Shown one piece after another: positions 55,649-64,000 of a stretch of DNA of 64,000 nt (position 1 is the first letter of the stretch; each line of letters begins with the position of its first letter). The notes beneath the pieces were generated by a model. That model made no database searches. It saw only the letters and a program-made list of their open reading frames with translations, and was not told the DNA's origin. This DNA is from Spongiibacter nanhainus (GTDB lineage: Bacteria; Pseudomonadota; Gammaproteobacteria; Pseudomonadales; Spongiibacteraceae): NCBI RefSeq assembly GCF_016132545.1, contig NZ_CP066167.1:518501-582500 (forward strand), written 5' to 3'. Position numbers and translations under genes: made by a program.

Positions 55649-57385
55649 TTAAAACCTTATCGGTAAATTGTAGTGATCGGACAGGGCTTCACGGGTGATA
55701 ACGCCCTCGTCCGGCGGCCCTCGATACCCGGCGGCATTGCTGACAAACAGCGAGTCCAGGCCGGCGTCGTTCATGGTGTGCAGTGCGTCCAGCAGAGTGC
55801 CGCCGACATCGAAAGTGGCGGTGGGGCGCAAGTTATCTAAGGTGGCCAGCAGGTCCAGGCGGCCCCCTTCCTCTAAGGTTAATTCGCTGAGGATGGGAAA
55901 CCAGTGCTCGCGGTGCACAATGATACGCCGGTTCTGGTCGTTGGTGATCACCAACCAGCGCTTGGGCTCGTCCACAATAGCCGCCAGATCGCTATGGGGA
56001 AGATTGCGGTTCACATGGCGAATATTGCGGTCCATGATCGCCGCCGCACTGGTGCGCAACAGAGCCTGGGTAAGGGGGCTGGCCCGCACTGACTGGCTCA
56101 GTGCGGTCAGGGTGGCCTGGGGCGAAGACTGCTGGCCGAACAGCTCTCGGTGCACCAGCTGGGCGGCAATGACCGCCAGCATGGCGGGAAAGATAATATT
56201 GAGGTTGTGGGTGAGTTCAATAATGGCTAACAGCGCCGCCAGTGGGGCGTTGAGGATGGCCCCCATGCAAGCTGCCATGCCCAGCAATACATAAAAATTG
56301 CTGCCGGCGGAGAGCTCGGGGAACAGCGCTGTGCCTACCGTGCCCAGTCCGGCGCCGACAAAGGCGCCAATCAAGAGGCTGGGGCCCACCACGCCGATGG
56401 GCATGCCCAGCCCGCAGGCGGTGGCGGTAGCCAGCAGTTTCAGGCCCAGGATCAATACCAGCGCGGTCATTGTAAATTGCCCGGCCAGCACTCCCTGCAG
56501 GGTGTCGTAGCCAATGCCCAGTACTTCCGGCGCCAGCAGCGCGCACAGTCCGGTGATGGCACCGGCGGTGCTTAGGCGCAGCCAGATCGGTTTGTTTAGC
56601 CAGCGCAGACAGGTTGCTTGAATGGCCACAAATAAACTCGATACCGCGCCCGCCGCCAGGCCCAGCAGGGCGATAAAGGGCAACTCCAATAGGCTGGTCA
56701 TGGTGGTGCCGCTGGCCGGCAAGAAGATTGTGGCGCCGAATACCGCTTGGGACAGCGTCGTCGCCATTACCGCCGCGATAATCACCGGCACAAAGCCCGC
56801 CACGGTGTACTCCAGCATCACTACTTCCATGGCAAAAATCACCCCGGCAATCGGCGTGTTAAAAGAGGCGGCAATTGCGGCGGCGACCCCACAGGCGGCC
56901 AGTACCCTCAGGCTGTTATTGGGCAGGCGCAATACGCCGCCTACGAGACTGCTGGCAGAGGCACCGACATGCACGGCGGGGCCTTCCCGACCGCCCGACT
57001 GGCCGCTCATCAAGGCCAACAGAGCACCGAAGAATTGGCTGATCATGTTGCCCAGAGGCAAGCGCCCGCGGCCGCTGTGCAGCGCGGCGATAACGTGGGA
57101 GATGCCGGTCATGCGATAGGTTTGGGGGAGAAAGTGAAAGACCAGCCCCAAAAACATGCCCCCTAGCAGTGGCAATAAAAAGTGCCAGTGGCGAGACAGG
57201 CCCTCGAAGTTTTCTGCGGCATGCCCGGGCAGTGCAAAACTCAGGGTGCCCTCCAGCGCCAGTCGGAACAGAATCATCAGCGTCGCGGTAACCAGGCCGG
57301 CGACCGCGCCCAATACCGCGTAGGCAAAGGCGGCGTCGGGGCTCGCCAGGCGGCGGCGAAGGGAGTGAAGCCAAGCGTTGGGCAT
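55649..57385 (-). CDS. ClC family chloride channel/transporter with CBS-type C-terminal domain
   Basis: The 578-residue inner membrane protein has the ClC fold. GREGPAVHVGASASS carries the gating glutamate, and GMPIGVVGPSLLIGAF corresponds to the GxFxP selectivity region. The first selectivity motif is altered (MTGISHVI rather than GSGIP), and the tyrosine region is not obvious, so transport specificity may differ. A C-terminal cytoplasmic part (about 445-578) has two CBS-like halves (MDRNIRHVNRNLPHSDL and FDVGGTLLDALHTMNDAG). The ATG at 57385 begins MPNAWLHSLRR; the frame upstream is not conserved. It is followed closely by hemJ. Confidence 0.9.
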   Translation of the reverse strand: MPNAWLHSLRRRLASPDAAFAYAVLGAVAGLVTATLMILFRLALEGTLSFALPGHAAENFEGLSRHWHFLLPLLGGMFLGLVFHFLPQTYRMTGISHVIAALHSGRGRLPLGNMISQFFGALLALMSGQSGGREGPAVHVGASASSLVGGVLRLPNNSLRVLAACGVAAAIAASFNTPIAGVIFAMEVVMLEYTVAGFVPVIIAAVMATTLSQAVFGATIFLPASGTTMTSLLELPFIALLGLAAGAVSSLFVAIQATCLRWLNKPIWLRLSTAGAITGLCALLAPEVLGIGYDTLQGVLAGQFTMTALVLILGLKLLATATACGLGMPIGVVGPSLLIGAFVGAGLGTVGTALFPELSAGSNFYVLLGMAACMGAILNAPLAALLAIIELTHNLNIIFPAMLAVIAAQLVHRELFGQQSSPQATLTALSQSVRASPLTQALLRTSAAAIMDRNIRHVNRNLPHSDLAAIVDEPKRWLVITNDQNRRIIVHREHWFPILSELTLEEGGRLDLLATLDNLRPTATFDVGGTLLDALHTMNDAGLDSLFVSNAAGYRGPPDEGVITREALSDHYNLPIRF

Positions 57386-57433
57386 GATCAATGGTTGCTT
57401 GCTGATCGCTGTTGAGTGTCGTGGAAATCGCGT

Positions 57434-57459
57434 GTTATGGCCAAATCCATTACCATAAC
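57434..57459. promoter_or_regulatory. Palindrome in the ClC-argC divergent gap
   Basis: GTTATGG (57434-57440) and CCATAAC (57453-57459) form a perfect 7-base inverted repeat with a 12-base spacer. It lies 49 bases upstream of the ClC gene and 137 upstream of argC in the 210-base gap 57386-57595. An operator is possible; nothing else is seen in the gap. Confidence 0.35.
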
Positions 57460-57595
57460 GGGCCTGAGTATATAGGGTGTGGTGTCGCTGGCCCAATTTT
57501 CTGCTGAAGGTCGGCAGGTGGTGGCGATGCTGGGCCAAAATGTAGTGACGAGCTGATAGCCAGATTAGATGGCTCAGCTGAATTGGAGTAGTAGC

Positions 57596-58636
57596 GTGTT
57601 AAAAGTCGGAATCGTCGGTGGTACAGGTTATACCGGTGTGGAGTTGTTGAGATTGCTGGCCTCACACCCCCAGGCGGAGGTGGCGATGATCACCTCACGG
57701 GGGGAAGAGGGCGTCGCAGTAGCGGACCTCTATCCCAACCTGCGGGGGCACTACGATTTGTGCTACACAGTGCCGGATGTTGAGCAGCTTAGCAGCTGCG
57801 ACGTGGTGTTCTTTGCCACCCCCCACAACGTCGCCATGCAAATGGTGCCGGATCTGCTCAGCGCCGGTACCCGGGTGGTGGATTTGTCGGCGGATTTTCG
57901 TATCCGCGATGCCGCCGTGTGGTCGGAGTGGTATCACGAGACCCACGCCTGCCCCGACCTCCTGGCAGAGGCGGTTTACGGACTGCCGGAGACCAACGCC
58001 GAGGCGATTAAGTCGGCCAAGCTGGTGGCCTGCCCCGGCTGTTACCCCACCGCCATCGAGCTGGGCTTTTTGCCCTTGCTGGAACAAAAAATGGTCGATC
58101 CCAAGCAGTTGATTGCCAGCGCCGCCTCCGGTGTCAGCGGCGCCGGCCGCCAGGCCAAAGTGGACAATCTGTTGGCAGAGTTGGATGGCAGCTTTAAGGC
58201 TTACGCCGTAAATGGTCACCGCCATCTGCCGGAGATTGAGCAGGAGTTGGCGATTGCCGCCGGTGACCACGTTGGCTTGACCTTTACGCCCCACTTGTTG
58301 CCCCAAGTGCGCGGTATTCACGCCACACTGTTTTCACAATTGACCGATCCCGCTGTGGGCCTGGACGAATTGCATTTTGCTTTCGAGCAGCGGTTTGCGT
58401 TGGCGCCCTTTGTGGATGTAATGCCACTGGGCAGCATGCCCCAGACCCGCTCGGTGCGCGGCTCCAACGTGTGCCGCATTGCCCTGCACCGGCCTCAGAA
58501 CCGTTCCACCATCGTGGTGCTGTCGGTGATCGATAACCTGGTGCGCGGCGCGTCCGGCCAGGCCATCCAGTGCATGAATTTAATGTTCGGCCAGCCCGAG
58601 ACAGCGGGGCTGGACGGTATCGCACTGATGCCCTAA
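57596..58636 (+). CDS. argC: N-acetyl-gamma-glutamyl-phosphate reductase
   Basis: ArgC makes N-acetylglutamate semialdehyde with NADPH in arginine synthesis. From the GTG at 57596 (GGAG eight bases upstream) the protein has 346 residues. The nucleotide-binding start is [20 protein letters not shown] and the catalytic Cys149 is in [10 protein letters not shown] 9-codon longer version from an ATG at 57569 has no ribosome binding site. The argC-erpA neighbourhood matches several pseudomonad-like genomes. Confidence 0.96.
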   Translation: MLKVGIVGGTGYTGVELLRLLASHPQAEVAMITSRGEEGVAVADLYPNLRGHYDLCYTVPDVEQLSSCDVVFFATPHNVAMQMVPDLLSAGTRVVDLSADFRIRDAAVWSEWYHETHACPDLLAEAVYGLPETNAEAIKSAKLVACPGCYPTAIELGFLPLLEQKMVDPKQLIASAASGVSGAGRQAKVDNLLAELDGSFKAYAVNGHRHLPEIEQELAIAAGDHVGLTFTPHLLPQVRGIHATLFSQLTDPAVGLDELHFAFEQRFALAPFVDVMPLGSMPQTRSVRGSNVCRIALHRPQNRSTIVVLSVIDNLVRGASGQAIQCMNLMFGQPETAGLDGIALMP

Positions 58637-58716
58637 AACTTGACCTTTTTACTCGGATAATCCGATAATGTTGTGTCCGGCCGCTGTTTCGGCCGGGCGT
58701 TATGAGAGGTTGTGCA

Positions 58717-59070
58717 ATGTCAGCGGTTGAAGAATTTACGCCATCAGTGATTCAAGTCACCGACCGAGCGGTGGCCAAGGTCAAAAGCCTGATTCAAGAA
58801 GAGGGCAACGATGACCTGAAGCTGCGCGTCTTTGTTACCGGCGGCGGCTGCTCGGGCTTTCAATACGGTTTCACCTTCGATGAGCTGAGTGACGAAGATG
58901 ACACTCAGGTTGAGCGCGACGGTGTGGTGGTACTGGTAGACCCACTGAGCTATCAATATATCGAGGGCGCCGAGTTGGATTACATGGAAGGGCTGGAAGG
59001 TTCCCGTTTTGTGGTGACTAATCCCAATGCCACCACAACCTGTGGCTGTGGCTCTTCTTTTGCTGTCTAA
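58717..59070 (+). CDS. erpA: Iron-sulfur cluster insertion protein ErpA
   Basis: ErpA delivers [Fe-S] clusters to apo-proteins, including IspG and IspH. The 117-residue A-type carrier has Cys45 in [11 protein letters not shown] and the C-terminal pair Cys109 and Cys111 in CGCGSSFAV. The ATG at 58717 is preceded by AGAGG; an upstream in-frame ATG at 58702 is unlikely. It follows argC by 80 bases. Confidence 0.97.
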   Translation: MSAVEEFTPSVIQVTDRAVAKVKSLIQEEGNDDLKLRVFVTGGGCSGFQYGFTFDELSDEDDTQVERDGVVVLVDPLSYQYIEGAELDYMEGLEGSRFVVTNPNATTTCGCGSSFAV

Positions 59071-59213
59071 CCTGCTCTGTTGTAAGCGACTTATTCACAC
59101 CTCCTAACTCGTCTTTTATTGCGCTGGATCAGTGTTTAGGCACCCGGCGCCACCATCTACGGGTTTTTGCTGATCCAAATCAAACTACACGGTTAGTGGT
59201 TTCGTTGTAATTG

Positions 59214-59237
59214 CTCCACGACTTTTTCACTGTGGAG
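59214..59237 (+). promoter_or_regulatory. Hairpin covering the ribosome binding site of the OmpW-like gene
   Basis: CTCCAC (59214-59219) pairs perfectly with GTGGAG (59232-59237), which contains the GGAG Shine-Dalgarno, nine bases before the ATG. A second long-range pair TGGATCAG/CTGATCCA (59125-59132 and 59170-59177) lies further upstream in the same 175-base gap. No gene is seen there. Confidence 0.5.
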
Positions 59238-59245
59238 ATTCACCA

Positions 59246-59965
59246 ATGAAACCTTATTCAGCTCTTGCGCTATCAGCGCTGATTGCCGCACCCGCCGCTT
59301 TGGCTGTAGACACTAGCTATAGCCCTGGACAATGGGTGGTTCGCGGTGGGTTGACTCAGGTCGAGCCTCGGGAAGACAGCGACAATATCAAGGCCAACGG
59401 CGAGGTACTGCTACTCGGTGGTACTCTGATGTCGCCGGGACAGCCATCCTCGGTAGGTATCGACAACGATATTCAGCTGGGGCTTACCGTTGAATATATG
59501 CTCGATGCTAACTGGGGTCTTGAGTTGCTTGCCGCGACACCTTTTGAACATACCGCTACTGGCAAGGGTGCCATTGGTGGCCTGGACATCGCCGACTTCA
59601 AACACTTGCCGCCAACCCTGAGTGCGGTCTATCACTTCACCGCCATTAACGGCTTTCAACCTTATGTTGGCGCCGGTATCAACTACACCTTTATCTATGA
59701 CGAAGAGCTGACCTCCGACGCTAAAGCGGCGTTTTCCGGTCTGGGTCTCGAAGGCGGCAAGATGAAGCTGGATGACTCCATCGGGCCATCGCTGCAGGTG
59801 GGAGCGGACTACCACGTTAACGAGCAGTGGTTGATCAATGCCTCGGCGCGGTGGATCGATATCGATACTGAGGCCAAGATCAAGTTCGATGGCGGCACCA
59901 CCTTGACCTCTGATATAGAAGTTGACCCGATGGTGTATACCGTTAGCGTTGGCTACAAGTTTTAG
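59246..59965 (+). CDS. ompW: OmpW family outer membrane protein
   Basis: The 239-residue protein has a signal peptide (MKPYSALALSALIAAPAALA) and the OmpW pattern of eight strands: GQWVVRGGLTQVEPRED, GLTVEYMLDANWGLELLAATPFEHTATGK shortened here to its ends, LPPTLSAVYHF, QPYVGAGINYTF, and the C-terminal VYTVSVGYKF with terminal Phe for the Bam complex. It forms a small hydrophobic-solute channel in the outer membrane. Its stop overlaps the convergent anmK gene by four bases. A hairpin hides its ribosome binding site. Confidence 0.93.
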   Translation: MKPYSALALSALIAAPAALAVDTSYSPGQWVVRGGLTQVEPREDSDNIKANGEVLLLGGTLMSPGQPSSVGIDNDIQLGLTVEYMLDANWGLELLAATPFEHTATGKGAIGGLDIADFKHLPPTLSAVYHFTAINGFQPYVGAGINYTFIYDEELTSDAKAAFSGLGLEGGKMKLDDSIGPSLQVGADYHVNEQWLINASARWIDIDTEAKIKFDGGTTLTSDIEVDPMVYTVSVGYKF

Positions 59966-61077
59966 GCAGGATAAATCGCGCCCAGGATGCGATCACCTTG
60001 GGCGCCGGTTACTGCGGCTACATTGCCGCACAGCTTATTAAGCGTCGCGTGGGCCAGCCAGGCAAACGCGGCGGCTTCCACCCAGTCCGGCTCCAGTCCC
60101 AGGGCTTGCGTAGAGTCCACCGCAGCGGGTGAGACCCGTTCTGCGATTCGTTTCCGTAGCGCGCTATTGGCAGCGCCGCCCCCGCACAAATAGATTTCCG
60201 GTTGTTGTAGATTCTGCTGGCTTATGGCATCGCCCAGGGTGACTGCTGTCAGCTCCAGCAGGGTGGCTTGAACATCCTCGGCGGCCAGACCGGGAAAATC
60301 CCGCAGTAGCTTTTGTATTCCGCCCAGGCTGAATTGCTCTCGCCCGGTGCTTTTCGGGCCACTGATCTTATAAAAAGGGTCGGCTAATAAGGTGTCGAGC
60401 AGCGGGGGGATTACCTTGCCACTGGCGGCCCAGTTGCCGTCGCGGTCAAAGGGCTCACCGAGATGGTGTTGCGCCCAGCAATCCATCAACACATTACCAG
60501 GGCCGGTGTCGCAGCCCCTTACCGCGCCATCGCGCGGCAATACCGAGATGTTTGCCATGCCGCCGATGTTGGCGACGATGCGGTCCCGGTTCGGATTGGC
60601 AAATACCGCAGCGTGAAAGGCGGGCACCAGCGGTGCGCCCTGACCGCCGGCGGCGATATCCCGGCGGCGAAAGTCGGCGACCGTGGTGATGCCTGTTATT
60701 TCGGCGATGGTGCTGGGGTCGCCGATTTGCAGCGTGAAAGCGTTTGGGTGTGGCCGTTGAGCGTCCGGTGGACGGTGACGAATGGTCTGGCCGTGGCTGC
60801 CAATGGCGGTGATATCCGGAGCTTGAAGGCCTGCCTTGTCCAGCAGCGCCAGGGTGGCTTCGCCCAGTGCGGCCCCCAGCTGTCGGTCCGCGGCGCCGGC
60901 CCTGTCGATCTCCCCCTCTGTACCCTCGCATAGCGCCAGTAGTTCATTGCGTAGTGCGGGTGCAATAGGGTGGCTGTGATGTGCCTCCAGGGAAAGGGTG
61001 CCGCCGTCCAGATTAAGCAGTGCGGCGTCGATGGCGTCCAGGCTGGTACCGGACATCAAGCCGACGTAGCGCGGCAT
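59962..61077 (-). CDS. anmK: Anhydro-N-acetylmuramic acid kinase
   Basis: AnmK opens and phosphorylates 1,6-anhydro-MurNAc during cell-wall recycling. The 371-residue protein begins MPRYVGLMSGTSLDAIDAAL, the ATP-binding start, with GSHGQTIRHRPP, GQGAPLVPAFHA, NIGGMANIS and CGGGAANSAL further on. The ATG shares one base with the TGA of the peptidase gene, so the two are coupled. That both act on the cell wall fits the pairing, which is also found in Pseudomonas. Confidence 0.97.
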   Translation of the reverse strand: MPRYVGLMSGTSLDAIDAALLNLDGGTLSLEAHHSHPIAPALRNELLALCEGTEGEIDRAGAADRQLGAALGEATLALLDKAGLQAPDITAIGSHGQTIRHRPPDAQRPHPNAFTLQIGDPSTIAEITGITTVADFRRRDIAAGGQGAPLVPAFHAAVFANPNRDRIVANIGGMANISVLPRDGAVRGCDTGPGNVLMDCWAQHHLGEPFDRDGNWAASGKVIPPLLDTLLADPFYKISGPKSTGREQFSLGGIQKLLRDFPGLAAEDVQATLLELTAVTLGDAISQQNLQQPEIYLCGGGAANSALRKRIAERVSPAAVDSTQALGLEPDWVEAAAFAWLAHATLNKLCGNVAAVTGAQGDRILGAIYPA

Positions 61078-62444
61078 CAACCCTGCCCGCTGTCGGCAGC
61101 GTAGTTGCGCTGAGCCGCATAGGTGCGTAGCTGCAGTTGCAGGCCGCTGATTTGGGCGAGAAAGTCGGGCATTTCGCTCTTGCCAACCCGAGTGGGTGGC
61201 GGCAACTTGTCGACGATAGTGGCCGGGTTGCGGTGTACGCCGTTGACCAGAAATTCGTAGTGAAGATGAGGGCCGGTCGCATAACCGGTTGAGCCCACCC
61301 AGCCGATGGTCTCGCGTTGACGGACCCGTTCACCCTGGCCCACAGCGCGCTTGTGCAGGTGAAGATATTTGGTGATATAGGCCTCGCCGTGCTTGATAAA
61401 CACGTAGTTGCCGTTGGGTTTTGAATAGCCAGACTTAATCACCCGGCCATCCCCGGCGGCATAGACCGGCGTGCCTCGAGGCGCAGCGTAATCGACGCCG
61501 CGGTGGGGGCGAACGGTTTTAAACACCGGGTGCAGGCGCTTGGGGTCGAAGCGGGAGCTGATACGAGTAAAGTCCAGCGGCGCGCGCAGGAAGGCTTTGC
61601 GCATACTTTCACCGGTCTCGGAGAAGTAGTCCACCTCGCCCTCGGCGTCGATGTAACGGTAGGCCTGAAAGGAGCGGCCCTGATTAAAGTACTGCGCCGC
61701 TAGAATCTGCCCGCTGCCCAGCTTCTCACCGTGCAGGTAGAGCTCTTCGTAGATGACGATAAAGAAGTCGTCTTTGCGCACGTCGTACACAAAGTCCAGC
61801 ACGCCGCCAAAGATGTTGGCCAGCTCCATAATAATGTTCTGGCTGACACCGGCCTCATTGGCGGCCCGATATAGCGAGGTAGTGATGGTGGCGCTGGCAA
61901 CCCGCTGGCGAACCTCCGGCTTCTCCCGCACTTCGGTGGTGGTAAAGCCGGCAACACCCCGCTCAAACACCAGGCTCTGCAATTTGTCCACTTGGTAGCT
62001 CATGGCGCTCAGTGCGCCGTCGTCATCCACCTGGAAGGCGATGGTTTGGCCGGGTTGAATCTTGTTGAGCGCCTTGGCCTTGGGCGCGGTAGTCAGTACT
62101 TCGTGAAGTTCCTGGGGCGTCAGGTTGGCGCGACTGAAAATACTGGATAAGGAGTCGCCGGGGCGGACTTCCACTTTGCTCCATTCCGGCTCCGGGGCCT
62201 TGACGGGCGGCGCCGCTGCCACGTCTTCCTCGGTTTCGTTTTCAATGGCGGCGACCGGGGTCAGCTCAAGGTTGAGGGGGATAGCGGTGCGCTTGGCCTC
62301 GGCGTTTTCGCCGGGCAAAAATAGCAGCGACAGCCCCAGAGCGAGGAGCGTCGATGCGGCGAGGGCGAGATGGCGGCGGGGGAATTTGCCGGCCGCCTTT
62401 CGCAGTGTCGCATGCCGTTGGCTGTCGTTGTTGAATATCATCAT
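61077..62444 (-). CDS. Peptidoglycan DD-metalloendopeptidase, M23 family (MepM-like)
   Basis: From the ATG at 62444 the protein has 455 residues. A basic cytoplasmic start and one membrane segment (about 20-45, RRHLALAASTLLALGLSLLF) are followed by a LysM-like/OapA part (KVEVRPGDSLSSIFSRANL), a second domain, and the M23 catalytic domain with RPHRGVDYAAPRG and HLHYEF as zinc ligands. It cleaves stem-peptide cross-links in the periplasm during growth. Its position next to anmK and divergent to tyrS is the pseudomonad order. A TTG nine codons upstream is the only longer start and is unlikely. Confidence 0.93.
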   Translation of the reverse strand: MMIFNNDSQRHATLRKAAGKFPRRHLALAASTLLALGLSLLFLPGENAEAKRTAIPLNLELTPVAAIENETEEDVAAAPPVKAPEPEWSKVEVRPGDSLSSIFSRANLTPQELHEVLTTAPKAKALNKIQPGQTIAFQVDDDGALSAMSYQVDKLQSLVFERGVAGFTTTEVREKPEVRQRVASATITTSLYRAANEAGVSQNIIMELANIFGGVLDFVYDVRKDDFFIVIYEELYLHGEKLGSGQILAAQYFNQGRSFQAYRYIDAEGEVDYFSETGESMRKAFLRAPLDFTRISSRFDPKRLHPVFKTVRPHRGVDYAAPRGTPVYAAGDGRVIKSGYSKPNGNYVFIKHGEAYITKYLHLHKRAVGQGERVRQRETIGWVGSTGYATGPHLHYEFLVNGVHRNPATIVDKLPPPTRVGKSEMPDFLAQISGLQLQLRTYAAQRNYAADSGQG

Positions 62445-62669
62445 TTGGCTGCGAAATTGCAGTAACTGCAAAAAGTACCGAGATTTATAAGGTACAAGTA
62501 TAACAAATAGGCAAAGTCGCGAAAGCCCGTATTTCCCGTAGCTCGAGGGCTGTGCGTTGGCTTTTTCGGGGGCTTGAGGTATCTTGCGCCCTCGCTGTAA
62601 ACGGCGGCGGGGGTGGTTGAGGCTTCCGCTGGCATTGAATTTGGCTCCACACCGGAAAGGTTTCTATAA

Positions 62670-63974
62670 ATGGCACAGCCCGACGCAAATTTGCTGACCG
62701 ACCTCCAGGCTAGAGGTCTGGTGTCACAAATGACTGGGGAAGACGGACTCGCCGACTACCTGGCGTCCGGCTCGCGCACGCTTTACTGTGGTTTTGATCC
62801 CACGGCAGATAGTCTTCATATCGGTCATTTGGTTCCCCTGTTGGCATTAAAACGGTTCCAGGAGGCGGGTCACAAACCGATCGCACTGGTGGGTGGGGCT
62901 ACTGGCCTGATCGGTGACCCCAGTTTTAAAGCCCAGGAGCGACAGCTCAATACGCCGGAAGTGGTGTCCAGCTGGGTAGAGCGACTCAAGGGCCAGGTGT
63001 CGCGCTTTGTGGATTTCGACTGCGGTGACAACGCCGCAGAAGTGGCCAACAACCTGGACTGGTTTGGCCCAATGACGGCGCTGGAGTTTCTGCGGGATAT
63101 CGGCAAGCACTTCTCAGTGAATAGCATGATCGCCAAAGAGTCGGTCAAGCAGCGCATTGACCGTGAGGGCTCGGGAATCTCCTTTACCGAGTTTAGCTAT
63201 TCCCTGTTGCAGGCTTTGGACTTTGCCGAGCTCCACAAGCGCTATCAATGCACCCTGCAGCTGGGTGGCTCGGACCAGTGGGGCAATATTACCGCCGGTA
63301 TCGATCTCACACGTCGCATGCACGGTAGCCAGGTGCACGGCATGACCATGCCGCTGGTGACCAAGGCGGACGGCACCAAGTTTGGCAAAACTGAAAGCGG
63401 AACAATCTGGCTGGATGCCGACAAAACCTCCCCCTATGCCTTCTATCAGTTCTGGCTGGGAACGGCGGACGCCGATGTCTATAAATTCCTCCGCTACTTT
63501 ACCTTTCTGGATGTCGAGCGCATTGCCGAGATTGAAAAAGAGGATCAGCAGGGCGGGCGGCCCCAGGCTCAGCGGGTGTTAGCTGAAGAAATGACCGGGC
63601 TGATTCACGGGCCCGAAGGCTTGGCGGCGGCTCAGCGTATCACTGAGGCGCTGTTTTCCGGCGAGTTGACCTCGCTCTCCGCCGAGGACCTGGAGCAGTT
63701 GAAGTTGGATGGCCTGCCCACCACTGAGCTGGTGCGCAGCGAGTTGGAGGGGGTGCCCCTCACCCAGCTCTTGGCTGACGCTGGACTGGCCAATTCTGGA
63801 AAGCAAATTAAAGACGCGCTGGGCCGCCAGGCGGTGTGGGTGAATGGCGAGGCCATCGGTATGGAGGCCAATATGGCGGCGCCCAGTGTGTTCGCCGCCG
63901 AAAAAGCGATGGCGGGCAGCTTCTACGTGGTGCGCTTGGGCAAGAAAAAGTACCATCTGCTGATCGTTCGCTGA
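62670..63974 (+). CDS. tyrS: Tyrosyl-tRNA synthetase
   Basis: TyrS charges tRNA-Tyr. The 434-residue class I synthetase shows the HIGH motif at 50-53 ([13 protein letters not shown]), the KFGKT form of KMSKS at 237-241, the GGSDQWGNI tyrosine-binding loop, and a C-terminal S4 domain ([19 protein letters not shown] and beyond). It is divergent from the M23 peptidase gene; the 200-base gap 62472-62669 shows no gene. A long palindrome covers the stop codon. In pseudomonads rRNA genes often follow tyrS, which would be beyond this window. Confidence 0.97.
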   Translation: MAQPDANLLTDLQARGLVSQMTGEDGLADYLASGSRTLYCGFDPTADSLHIGHLVPLLALKRFQEAGHKPIALVGGATGLIGDPSFKAQERQLNTPEVVSSWVERLKGQVSRFVDFDCGDNAAEVANNLDWFGPMTALEFLRDIGKHFSVNSMIAKESVKQRIDREGSGISFTEFSYSLLQALDFAELHKRYQCTLQLGGSDQWGNITAGIDLTRRMHGSQVHGMTMPLVTKADGTKFGKTESGTIWLDADKTSPYAFYQFWLGTADADVYKFLRYFTFLDVERIAEIEKEDQQGGRPQAQRVLAEEMTGLIHGPEGLAAAQRITEALFSGELTSLSAEDLEQLKLDGLPTTELVRSELEGVPLTQLLADAGLANSGKQIKDALGRQAVWVNGEAIGMEANMAAPSVFAAEKAMAGSFYVVRLGKKKYHLLIVR

Positions 63975-63991
63975 GCAAATTGCTCAGCGAA
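63967..63991 (+). terminator. Perfect 25-base palindrome over the tyrS stop codon
   Basis: TTCGCTGAGCAA and TTGCTCAGCGAA flank a single A. As RNA it would give a stem of ten or more pairs with a short loop. The window ends nine bases later, so a T run cannot be judged; it is either the tyrS terminator or an operator for what follows. Confidence 0.5.
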
Positions 63992-64000
63992 TCGCCGATT

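Overview
The window looks like ordinary, gene-dense chromosome of a marine-type, aerobic, heterotrophic gammaproteobacterium. Gene order resembles Pseudomonas in several blocks (glnA / DUF4124 gene / ntrB; cbrX-cbrA-cbrB-pcnB-folK-panB-panC; erpA / anmK / M23 peptidase / tyrS). The mixture of LLM-type oxidoreductase, acyl-CoA dehydrogenase, glucosylglycerate genes and TIGR04219 outer membrane protein suggests a Cellvibrionales/Spongiibacteraceae-like lineage rather than Pseudomonas itself. That placement is inference from gene content. No prophage, insertion sequence, CRISPR array, rRNA or tRNA gene was recognised.

Layout. 1-2914: nitrogen control (start of ntrB, a DUF4124 gene, glnA with a sigma-54 promoter and two NtrC-like sites). 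3007-13750: thiI, a thioesterase, a sodium symporter, a lipoprotein, typA, an aminopeptidase, dtd and a YdeP-type molybdopterin oxidoreductase. 13759-21631: glyoxylate-bypass region (aceK, aceA, glcB) with an LLM oxidoreductase and rraA in between. 21716-28634: a dicarboxylate-type symporter, an AarF/UbiB kinase, an HTH protein with an H1-like tail, a LysR regulator, a small SEC14-like protein and a SlyD-like FKBP. 28739-33501: a tight four-gene operon for the osmolyte glucosylglycerate (glycerate kinase, phosphatase, synthase, GH13 phosphorylase). 33628-37384: acyl-CoA dehydrogenase and acs.

37567-47841 holds panD, panC, panB, a deoxynucleoside kinase, folK, pcnB, cbrB, cbrA and a 58-codon cbrX. 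The 428-base cbrB-pcnB gap is the most interesting part of the window. It carries, on the minus strand, a GG-N10-GC sigma-54 promoter, an A-rich stretch with two perfect AAYAAYAA Hfq/Crc-type motifs, and a hairpin-plus-T-tract terminator. This is the signature of a compact CrcZ-like decoy RNA under CbrB control, probably about 110 nt, much shorter than the RNA I remember from Pseudomonas.

47957-63991: gluQ, dksA, an aminotransferase, a Nudix hydrolase, a TIMP-like exported protein, a TIGR04219 outer membrane protein, hemB, hemL, hemJ, a ClC channel with CBS-type tail, argC, erpA, ompW, anmK, an M23 peptidase and tyrS.

Together the genes describe a cell using acetate and fatty acids (acs, acyl-CoA dehydrogenase, glyoxylate bypass) under CbrAB carbon control and NtrBC nitrogen control, with an organic osmolyte cycle. 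Other points of note are hairpins that mask or abut the ribosome binding sites of three genes, a regulated-looking panC promoter with three GTTACCGGTAAC-like sites, and REP-like palindromes between rraA and aceA.
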